Of a stretch of 38,498 nt of DNA, positions 1 through 5,491 are shown one piece after another. The translations under genes and the position numbers were made by a program. Each line of letters opens with the position of its first letter. The first letter of the stretch is position 1. A model generated the notes under the pieces. It was not told where the DNA came from. It was given only the letters and a program-made list of their open reading frames with translations, and did no database searches. Source of the DNA: Oscillospiraceae bacterium (GTDB lineage Bacteria > Bacillota > Clostridia > Oscillospirales > Ruminococcaceae); the NCBI GenBank assembly GCA_019423755.1, contig JAHZAU010000015.1:21246-59743 (forward strand). The letters run 5' to 3'.

Positions 1-163
1 AAAAAGGAAACTGCGCGATTATGCCCGCGGGGGCTCCCCGCTTCTTTCGTTAGTTGCCGTCTTTGACTGCAACTAGACCCGAGGCGGGAGTCTTTTCGAG
101 ACACGCAGAAAAAAGAATGGCCTGTCACAAACGAAACCTTCTTCCCTTTTCACTTTTCACTCT
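1..163. repeat. Mosaic intergenic repeats downstream of spoIVFB
   Basis: No gene is seen here. The stretch has a GC-rich palindromic segment at about 16-42, the CTTCTTTCGTTAGTT-type hairpin flank at about 39-75 (TAGTTGC near 50 pairs with GCAACTA near 68), and the start of a heptamer array. The array spans 137-171: CCT at 137-139, four 7-bp units at 140-167, TTAA at 168-171. On the minus strand it reads TTAA, (GTGAAAA-like) x4, AGG. The same modules recur in other gaps up to 17.4 kb. Confidence 0.75.
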
Positions 164-763
164 TCATTTAACTGCCGGCGCGGCAGTTAAGCGCCACCCC
201 AACCCTAGGCAGAGGATCAGCAGGGTGAAATTGCCCTGCCGCCAGAAAAGCACCAACGCCCCGGCGGTCATGGGGACCAGCGCCGCCAGTGCCAGCCAAA
301 ACCCCACCTGCCCCGCCGCCCGGGGGCCCATCCCCTGCCGCAGGGCGCAGCTCAGCGCCTGCCCGCCGTCCAAAGGCGGCACCGGCAGCAGGTTCACCGC
401 CCCCATGACCAGGTTCACCGCTGCCAGCGGCAGCGCCCACCCGGGGCACACCTCCCGCAGCGACCACCCCAGCGCCGCCAGCAGAGCGTTGCACCCCGGC
501 CCCGCCAGAAAGACCGCCGCCTCCTGCCGGTAGCTCAGGGTAGAGGGCGGGCGGCGGATGTTGACCCCAAAGGGTTGGAGCCGCAGCTGCTGCACCGGCA
601 CCCCCCAGCGGCGCAGCAGCGCCAGATGCCCCAGCTCGTGGCAGGCCACCGACCCCAGCAGCAGCCCTCCCCAGACGCTTTGGTCCAGAAGCAAAAACGC
701 CCCCAGCACCACGAAAAATCCAAACTCCACCACTACCTGGGTCTTCCCCAGCCAGAATGTCAC
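164..763 (-). CDS. spoIVFB: SpoIVFB-like M50 site-2 protease
   Basis: Predicted intramembrane zinc metalloprotease. In Bacillus, SpoIVFB in the mother-cell membrane around the forespore cleaves pro-sigma-K; that role here is inferred. Seen: HELGH at residues 42-46 (two zinc histidines and the catalytic Glu), GPGCN at 88-92, and NLLPVPPLDGG at 124-134 with Asp132 as the third ligand. Several hydrophobic segments surround these. At 199 residues it is shorter than Bacillus SpoIVFB (about 288) and lacks a C-terminal CBS domain. The start is GTG at 761-763 with a GGGGATGAGGCG-like site upstream. The gene lies directly downstream of a SpoIVFA-like gene on the same strand, matching the known spoIVFA-spoIVFB order. 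Its TGA stop (164-166) lies inside a heptamer repeat. An uncharacterised M50 peptidase is the alternative, but the neighbour argues against it. Confidence 0.8.
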   Translation of the reverse strand: MTFWLGKTQVVVEFGFFVVLGAFLLLDQSVWGGLLLGSVACHELGHLALLRRWGVPVQQLRLQPFGVNIRRPPSTLSYRQEAAVFLAGPGCNALLAALGWSLREVCPGWALPLAAVNLVMGAVNLLPVPPLDGGQALSCALRQGMGPRAAGQVGFWLALAALVPMTAGALVLFWRQGNFTLLILCLGLGWRLTAAPAVK

Positions 764-1016
764 CGCCTCATCCCCTGTCCGTTCATCCCTTTTCCCTATT
801 CACTCTTCATTCTTCCCTTTTCACTTAACGACCGCCGCGGGTTACACACTTTCCATCCGATAAAACTTTTAGCGCGAAACAGCCTGCGCAGGTTCTGCGC
901 CGCGAAACAGCCAGCGCAGGCTCTGCGCCCAGAATGTCACTCTCCCGCCCCCTGTCTGTTCATGCCTTCTCGCTTCTTCCCTATTCACTCTTCATTCTTC
1001 ACTTAATAGCTCCCCG
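764..1016. repeat. Intergenic repeats with a duplicated leader segment
   Basis: This 253-bp gap separates the SpoIVFA-like and SpoIVFB-like genes. It holds two heptamer arrays on the minus strand: six units at 783-824 with TTAA at 825-828, and four units at 975-1002 with TTAA at 1003-1006. A segment CCAGAATGTCAC followed by a CCTGT(C/T)(C/T)GTTCAT-like stretch occurs at about 752-787 and again, diverged, at about 929-963. The first copy contains the GTG start of spoIVFB. Between them are a GCGGGTTACACA module (about 838-849) and two GCGCGAAACAG-type modules (about 872-930). Confidence 0.65.
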
Positions 1017-1820
1017 CTAACTTGTATGATGGGGCAGGGCCGGGAGCGGGTCCTGACACTGGCCGTCCACCGAGGCTTCCAGGTGCAGGTGCGGGCCGGT
1101 GGACACCCCGGTGGAACCTACCAGGGCGATGCGGTCCCCCTGGGCTACCACCGTGCCCTCCCCGGCCAGCAGGCGGGAACAGTGGCAGTAAGCGGTGCGC
1201 AGGCCGCCTTCATGCTCCAAAACAATGCGGTTGCCGTAGCCGTCCGACCAGCCGGCTTCCACCACCCGCCCCGGCAGCACCGCCTGGATGGGCGTGCCCT
1301 CCGCCGCGGCAATGTCCACCCCGGTGTGGAAGTCCGCTTCCCCGGTGATGGGGTGTTCCCGGGCGCCGTAAAAGGAGGTGACCCACCCGGTCACCGGGGA
1401 CCACAGCGGTTCTGGCCAGCGCAGTGCCTGGGAGGAAGCCGACGCGGGACGCACCGTCTGCCCGGATGGGCCGCCGCTGGGGCCGTCCGCTTCCTCCAGC
1501 TCCAGGCTCTCCCCCAAAAGGTCCCGCAGAGCGTCCACCAGGTCCTCCCCCAGCTGGTCCACCCGTTCCTCCCAGTCCTCGGCCCACTGGCGCAGGGGCA
1601 GCTGGGGCAGCGGCGCCGGTTCCTGGCCGCAAAGTACCCGGCACACCTGCCGGGACTGGTCCCCGGCTACCCCGCCCAGCGCCTGTCCCGCTGCCAGCAC
1701 CGCCCCCACCAGCAGACAGGCCAGCATCTGCCGGCGCAGCAGCAGCCAGCCGCCGCCTTCCTTTGGTTGCCGCCGCCGCAGACGCACCGCCTGCGGGCGA
1801 ACGCTTTGTTGTGAACGCAT
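1017..1820 (-). CDS. spoIVFA: SpoIVFA-like membrane protein with LytM (M23) domain
   Basis: A 267-residue single-pass membrane protein, nearly the length of Bacillus SpoIVFA (264). An Arg/Lys-rich N-terminus (1-30) precedes one membrane segment at about 31-52, then a linker with acidic stretches (80-112) and a Ser/Gly/Pro-rich stretch (112-132), then an M23/LytM domain at about 140-252. The metallopeptidase residues are all present: His165 and Asp169 in HTGVD, His213, and His244/His246 in HLH. The domain could therefore be active, while SpoIVFA is known mainly as a tether and inhibitor of SpoIVFB. The adjacent M50 protease on the same strand supports the assignment. The ATG start has a GGGGAGG close upstream. 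A SpoIIQ-type LytM protein is the main alternative. Confidence 0.72.
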   Translation of the reverse strand: MRSQQSVRPQAVRLRRRQPKEGGGWLLLRRQMLACLLVGAVLAAGQALGGVAGDQSRQVCRVLCGQEPAPLPQLPLRQWAEDWEERVDQLGEDLVDALRDLLGESLELEEADGPSGGPSGQTVRPASASSQALRWPEPLWSPVTGWVTSFYGAREHPITGEADFHTGVDIAAAEGTPIQAVLPGRVVEAGWSDGYGNRIVLEHEGGLRTAYCHCSRLLAGEGTVVAQGDRIALVGSTGVSTGPHLHLEASVDGQCQDPLPALPHHTS

Positions 1821-1904
1821 CGTCCTCCCCTGCCTTTCCCTTTTACCGAAAGTCTATTCCCCTCCCCCGCCAAAAAAGAACGCCCTTTACGGCAACGAGT
1901 GAAA

Positions 1905-1974
1905 CCTTCTTCCCTTTTCCCTATTCCCTATTCCCTTTTCACTTTTCACTCTTCACTTTTCACTCTTCCCTTAA
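1905..1974 (-). repeat. Heptamer tandem array, nine units
   Basis: Read on the minus strand this is TTAA, then nine 7-bp units (63 bp), then AGG. The units alternate between GTGAAAA, GTGAAGA, GGGAATA, GGGAAAA and GGGAAGA, all fitting GKGAADA. There is no phase slip. It is the longest of ten such arrays. Confidence 0.9.
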
Positions 1975-2006
1975 CATCCTGCGGGGGCTTCCCCGCCCAA
2001 GAACGC

Positions 2007-2039
2007 AAAAAAGAAGCTCCCACTCGGGGGAGCTTCTTT
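2007..2039 (-). terminator. Rho-independent terminator module
   Basis: A 12-bp stem (2010-2021 with 2028-2039, AAAGAAGCTCCC against GGGAGCTTCTTT) with a 6-nt loop is followed on the minus strand by a T-run. It lies about 145 nt beyond the serine hydrolase stop codon. The hairpin recurs at 4844-4877 and 15627-15658. Confidence 0.7.
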
Positions 2040-2082
2040 CGTTCGTTGATACTTTGGCGCCAACTAGGCACGCAGCCAAGTC

Positions 2083-2132
2083 CCGACGCGGGCAGCCCAG
2101 CTTTCCTTTTGAAAAAGGGGAGCTGCGCGAAA
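2083..2132 (+). repeat. 50-bp direct repeat, copy 1
   Basis: This begins CCGACGCGGGCAGCCCAGC and runs to GCGCGAAA. It matches 4767-4816 apart from a single G/A difference at the start of the ACTGCGCG/GCTGCGCG part. No open reading frame explains it. Confidence 0.85.
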
Positions 2133-2183
2133 CTGCCAGCGCGGGCTCCGCGCCGCGATTATGCACGCGGGGGCTCCCCCGCG

Positions 2184-4076
2184 CTACTTCACCAGGAAGG
2201 AGAGGTAGCCTTCCTTCACCGGGCGGTAGTCCTTGGGGGTCTGGCTGTCGTAGCAGACGCTCATCTCACGGTCCAGCACCAGCAGGCGGCAGCCTTCCGG
2301 TACCTGCGGAAGCTCTGCAAGCTCGCTTTGGATGCGGTAGATGCTGTTGCGCTCGCCGTTGTAGCGGCCGTTTTCAAAGGTCTGACCCTCGTACACCGGC
2401 AGGGAGCTTTCCTCGCGGTAGGTGTAGGAAGCGGTGTCGCAGTATTCCACGCCGCCTTCGGTGTAGAACCACAGGTCCAGCAGGTCGCGGCTGCCGTTGG
2501 AAGGCGTCTGGAGGAAGCCGGTACCGGAATGGTCGTCCACCGGGGTGAAGCTGCCCTCAAACAGGCCGTACACGTCGCCGTCGGGGATGCCGGAGAAGGA
2601 AGCCACCAGCACGCCGGGGGTGTCGGGGAGTTTGGCCAGCTGGAAGGCGGTCATGATCTCGTTGCCCACCAGGTCGTTGACCGGGATGTCCACCGCCAGG
2701 TAGCGTTTGCCCACGCGGGCCTCCCACGCCGGGGAGACAGCCGGGTAACGGCGGGCCTTCATGGCGATGGGGGTGGGACAATGCTGGCGGGTGGCGAAGA
2801 AGTACTGGTCGTCGCCGTGGATGCGGAAGAAGAAACGGTTGCCCTCCTTGTCCACGAAGTCAGTGCCGTCGTAGACCAGGTTGGAGTACTGGGCTACATG
2901 ATGGCCGCGGGTGTCGTCCTGGGTGATGGTCAGCCAGGGGCCGAAGAAGTGGGTGTTCCAGACGGAACCGGGCAGCAGGTAGGTGCCGCCGAAGGTCTCG
3001 GCCAGCTGTTTGGGAACCGGGGAGCCCTTGGTGAAGATGCAGCGGCCTTCCTTTTCCAGCATAGCCACAGCAAAGAGACGCAGGATGGCTTCGCCCACAT
3101 CCAGACCGCAGTCGTGGGTCTCGGAGATGGCCAGCACGGCGTTATATTTGGGGATAACGTAGAACATGCTGGTAAACTGGAAGCTGTTGCCGCCTTTGAC
3201 CTGCACCTGCTCGCCCAGGTCGTAGTCCGGGTGGTTGAGATGGACGTTGTCCCAGCCCAGGCCGAAGGAGGCGCTGCGGGCGTCGTCCGCCAGGAAGGTA
3301 CGGCCCTGGGGGGTACGCATCTCGGCCTTGCTAGCCTCCGAGAGGATGGGGTTTTCCTCCAGGAACAGCTGGCCGAAGCGGCACAGGTCGGTCATAGTGG
3401 TGGTGAAGCCGCCGCAGCCCTGCAGGTAGAACATCTCCTCGGGTTTGGCGCCCTCGCTCACCAGCGGGAAGTCCGGGTTGTGGACGGTGGAGGGACGGGT
3501 GGAATGGGCACCGATGGGCTCGGTGATCTGTTCCTTGACAAACTGGCCGAAGGGCACGCCGGACATTTTAGCCACCACCATCTCCGCCAGGGTGAAGCCG
3601 TCGTTGCAGTAAACAGCGTAGGCGCCGGGGTCGGCCTTCAGGCGGCTTTTGGAAAGATGGCGGTACACTTCCTGGTAGTAGCCTTCGTTGTCCAGGCCGT
3701 CCACGTGGGTAGCGGAGAAGTGCTTCCACTGGGTACCGGGCAGACCGCTGGTGTGGCTCAGGCAGTGGCGGAGGGTGATCTGGGTGTAGCGGGGGTCCGC
3801 CATGGTAAACTGCGGCAGGTAGTGGACGATGGGCTCGTCCAGGCTGACCTTGCCCTGTTCCACCAGCTTCATGACGGCGGCGGTGCAGTAAACTTTGGAG
3901 ATGGAGCAGACGTTGTAGGTATGTTGGGTAGTGGCCGGGCCGCGGTCCTTGCCGCCGGTGCCCAGGGAATCGGCCGCCCAAAGCTGGCCGTCCTTCATGA
4001 TGGCGTAGGACACCGAGGTAAAGTCTTTTTTCAGGTCGAGGCCCAGGATGTGGGTGAGTTTTTGTGTCAGGTCCAT
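2184..4076 (-). CDS. Beta-lactamase-fold (class C type) serine hydrolase
   Basis: A 630-residue cytoplasmic-looking protein with no signal peptide. The N-terminal half (about 20-345) is a class C beta-lactamase/PBP-like hydrolase: Ser58-x-x-Lys61 (SISK), Tyr156-x-Asn158 (YCN), LSHTSGLPG at 106-114, and Lys294-Gly-Gly (KGG) in place of KTG/HxG. The remaining 285 residues form a second, probably beta-rich domain without recognised motifs. Such proteins can be esterases, D-aminopeptidases or carboxypeptidases, so the substrate cannot be named; antibiotic hydrolysis is not implied. The ATG start at 4074-4076 follows an AAAGGAG site. A TTGACA-17-TAGGTT promoter sits upstream, so the gene appears monocistronic. 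The stop codon abuts a repeat module. Confidence 0.82.
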   Translation of the reverse strand: MDLTQKLTHILGLDLKKDFTSVSYAIMKDGQLWAADSLGTGGKDRGPATTQHTYNVCSISKVYCTAAVMKLVEQGKVSLDEPIVHYLPQFTMADPRYTQITLRHCLSHTSGLPGTQWKHFSATHVDGLDNEGYYQEVYRHLSKSRLKADPGAYAVYCNDGFTLAEMVVAKMSGVPFGQFVKEQITEPIGAHSTRPSTVHNPDFPLVSEGAKPEEMFYLQGCGGFTTTMTDLCRFGQLFLEENPILSEASKAEMRTPQGRTFLADDARSASFGLGWDNVHLNHPDYDLGEQVQVKGGNSFQFTSMFYVIPKYNAVLAISETHDCGLDVGEAILRLFAVAMLEKEGRCIFTKGSPVPKQLAETFGGTYLLPGSVWNTHFFGPWLTITQDDTRGHHVAQYSNLVYDGTDFVDKEGNRFFFRIHGDDQYFFATRQHCPTPIAMKARRYPAVSPAWEARVGKRYLAVDIPVNDLVGNEIMTAFQLAKLPDTPGVLVASFSGIPDGDVYGLFEGSFTPVDDHSGTGFLQTPSNGSRDLLDLWFYTEGGVEYCDTASYTYREESSLPVYEGQTFENGRYNGERNSIYRIQSELAELPQVPEGCRLLVLDREMSVCYDSQTPKDYRPVKEGYLSFLVK

Positions 4077-4148
4077 GGTTTTGGTTCTCCTTTCTGTTTC
4101 CTCCCGTCCGGGGGGGCGGACCGGGCAGCGCCCGGTTCCGATGTTATC

Positions 4149-4177
4149 AACCTACCACACCCCCGCCCCCTTGTCAA
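4149..4177 (-). promoter_or_regulatory. Sigma-A-like promoter of the serine hydrolase gene
   Basis: On the minus strand, TTGACA (4172-4177) is separated by 17 nt from TAGGTT (4149-4154), about 70 nt upstream of the ATG at 4076. Confidence 0.6.
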
Positions 4178-4203
4178 GGCGGCGGGAGAGCCCCCGCGGG
4201 CTG

Positions 4204-4270
4204 TTTCGCGCTGAAAGCTTATCCGAATCGGAACCCTAGTAACCCGCGACTCGGTTGGGAGCGGACGAGA
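4204..4270 (+). repeat. 67-bp element, copy 1 (inverted copy at 10421-10487)
   Basis: From TTTCGCGCTGAAAGCTTATC to TTGGGAGCGGACGAGA this matches the reverse complement of 10421-10487 over all 67 bases. It carries the TAACCCGCGACTCGGTT module that also ends glgD. It is non-coding. Confidence 0.9.
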
Positions 4271-4463
4271 GGTTTTTCTTTTCTTCTCGGAAAATGTCCT
4301 CGAAATCAGAAAAAAGAACCTTCTTCCCTTTTCACTTTTCACTATTCACTCTTCACTTAATATCCCGCGGCGAAGGGCCTGTGCTCCCTATTTCGCGCAA
4401 AAAGTTTTTACGTGATGGAAACTGTGTAACCCGCGGCGGTACGATTTCCGGCGCGGGGAAGAA

Positions 4464-4525
4464 CAATCCCTCAGTCACGGCTGCGCCGTGCCAGCTCCCT
4501 TTCACAAGGGAGCCTTTCCATCTCG
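4464..4525 (+). repeat. Palindromic CCCTCAGTCACGGC element, copy 1
   Basis: A 62-bp element with two internal palindromes: ACGGCTGCGCCGT and GCTCCCTTTCACAAGGGAGC. The reverse complement at 13911-13973 differs by one inserted base. From memory, elements of this type are dispersed in many gut Clostridia genomes; I could not check this. Confidence 0.85.
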
Positions 4526-4766
4526 GGGAAGTTTTCCAAAACGGAAAGCCCCTCATTTTTGCAAAACCGGGTCGCGGGTTACACATTTTCCGTTCCGGGG
4601 AAATTTTAAGCGCGAAACTGCCACCGCGGGCTGGCCGCGGCCCCCCTTGTGAAAGGGGGGAGGGCCGCTCTCGGCGGGGGGATTGCGGTAAGCAGAAAAC
4701 TTCCCCAAAAGCAAAAAAGAACCTTCTTCCCTCTTCACTATTCCCTCTTCACTATTCCCTTAACAT

Positions 4767-4816
4767 CCGACGCGGGCAGCCCAGCTTTCCTTTTGAAAAA
4801 GGGGAACTGCGCGAAA
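4767..4816 (+). repeat. 50-bp direct repeat, copy 2
   Basis: Near-identical to 2083-2132. In both places it lies downstream (plus-strand order) of a heptamer array and upstream of a GC-rich module. Confidence 0.85.
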
Positions 4817-4843
4817 ATTCCCGCGGAGGTCCTCCGCCGAAAG

Positions 4844-4877
4844 CAAAAAAAGAAGCTCCCCGAGGGGAACTTCTTTC
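4844..4877 (-). terminator. Terminator of the 162-residue membrane protein gene
   Basis: Minus strand: AAAGAAGTTCCCC, a short loop, GGGGAGCTTCTTT, then more T residues. It starts within a few bases of the TAA stop at 4880-4882. It belongs to the same hairpin family as 2007-2039. Confidence 0.75.
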
Positions 4878-4879
4878 GT

Positions 4880-5368
4880 TTAGCGGATATTTTCCATTTC
4901 CGAAGCATCTGCCTGGGTGGCTGCGGGCTCGGCTTCCGGCTGGGCAGCCTCGGCGGGTTCGGATTCCCGGCGGCTTTCCAGAGCCAGCAGGCGGCGCTGG
5001 CGCACGGTGATGTAGCGTTTGCGGCGGAAAGCCAACACCAAAACCGTCACGCTGGCCAGCACCGACAGCACCGAACCGGTGATCGCGGTCTCGATCATGG
5101 AGACGTCGATGGGGCTAAAGCTCAGGAGGATGAAGTTGAGGATGGTCACCACGTCGGCCAGGATGTGATACCCGGCCAGCTGCCAGATGCTCACCTCGTT
5201 CACCAGGCGCTTGACCACCACCGCTACGCCCAAAACGGCCACCAGCACCGACAGCGTCAGCACCAGCCACGGCAGGTGGATCTGATGCAGGGCGGTAAGC
5301 AGCACCAGGGCGGTGATGCGGCAGACGGCCCCGGCCAGGGCCATGTAGAAAAGGATCTGTTTATACAA
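4880..5368 (-). CDS. Small polytopic membrane protein, unknown function
   Basis: 162 residues with four predicted membrane segments at about 5-28, 32-53, 62-86 and 91-114. A basic cluster (RRKRYITVRQRR, about 114-125) and an acidic Ala/Glu-rich cytoplasmic tail follow. I recognise no family motif. The start is TTG at 5366-5368, read from a TAGGTGG-like site about 10 nt upstream; an ATG eight codons in would cut the first membrane segment. A good promoter (5446-5474) and an immediate terminator suggest a single-gene unit. It follows the calcium pump gene on the same strand but has its own promoter, so a functional link is only a guess. Confidence 0.6.
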   Translation of the reverse strand: MYKQILFYMALAGAVCRITALVLLTALHQIHLPWLVLTLSVLVAVLGVAVVVKRLVNEVSIWQLAGYHILADVVTILNFILLSFSPIDVSMIETAITGSVLSVLASVTVLVLAFRRKRYITVRQRRLLALESRRESEPAEAAQPEAEPAATQADASEMENIR

Positions 5369-5445
5369 ATGGGTTCGCCACCTATCTTGCTTGATTTTCG
5401 CCGAAAAAGTGCCAACTTCCGGCGCAACGTGCGATTGCGCCCTCC

Positions 5446-5474
5446 ATTATAACACGATTCTCCGGCAAAATCAA
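5446..5474 (-). promoter_or_regulatory. Sigma-A-like promoter of the small membrane protein gene
   Basis: Minus strand: TTGATT (5469-5474), 17-nt spacer, TATAAT (5446-5451). It lies between the calcium pump stop codon and the TTG start at 5368. Confidence 0.7.
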
Positions 5475-5491
5475 ACCCCGGCGGTTTCCCC

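Larger units (their letters stand above)
1821..2183. repeat. Mosaic intergenic repeats between the serine hydrolase and spoIVFA
   Basis: No gene is seen in this 363-bp gap. On the minus strand it contains the longest heptamer array in the window (AGG partner at 1905-1907, nine units at 1908-1970, TTAA at 1971-1974), a GAAGCTCCC hairpin with a T-run (2007-2039), a degenerate TAGTTGG hairpin flank near 2041-2067, a 50-bp module (2083-2132) repeated at 4767-4816, and two GC-rich palindromic CGCGGG(C/G)GCTCC modules (about 2136-2180) that end at the stop codon of the serine hydrolase. Confidence 0.75.
4178..4879. repeat. Large mosaic of intergenic repeats
   Basis: No gene is credible in this 700-bp gap; the reading frames across it are repeat-derived. 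In order it holds a GCGGGAGAGCCCCCGCGGG module (about 4181-4203), the 67-bp element 4204-4270, a heptamer array (five units, 4322-4356, TTAA 4357-4360), a GTGTAACCCGCGGCGG module (about 4425-4440), the palindromic element 4464-4525, a GTCGCGGGTTACACA module (about 4570-4584) with a GCGCGAAACTGCCACC module (about 4612-4627), a CCCCCTTGTGAAAGGGGG palindrome (about 4643-4660), a second heptamer array (five units, 4725-4759, TTAA 4760-4763), the 50-bp repeat 4767-4816, and a terminator hairpin next to the following gene's stop. Confidence 0.75.

Noticed and set aside
1899..4214. A 771-codon open frame opposite the serine hydrolase gene
   Set aside because: Its N-terminal part is translated heptamer repeat, and the rest is antisense to a gene with clear catalytic motifs.
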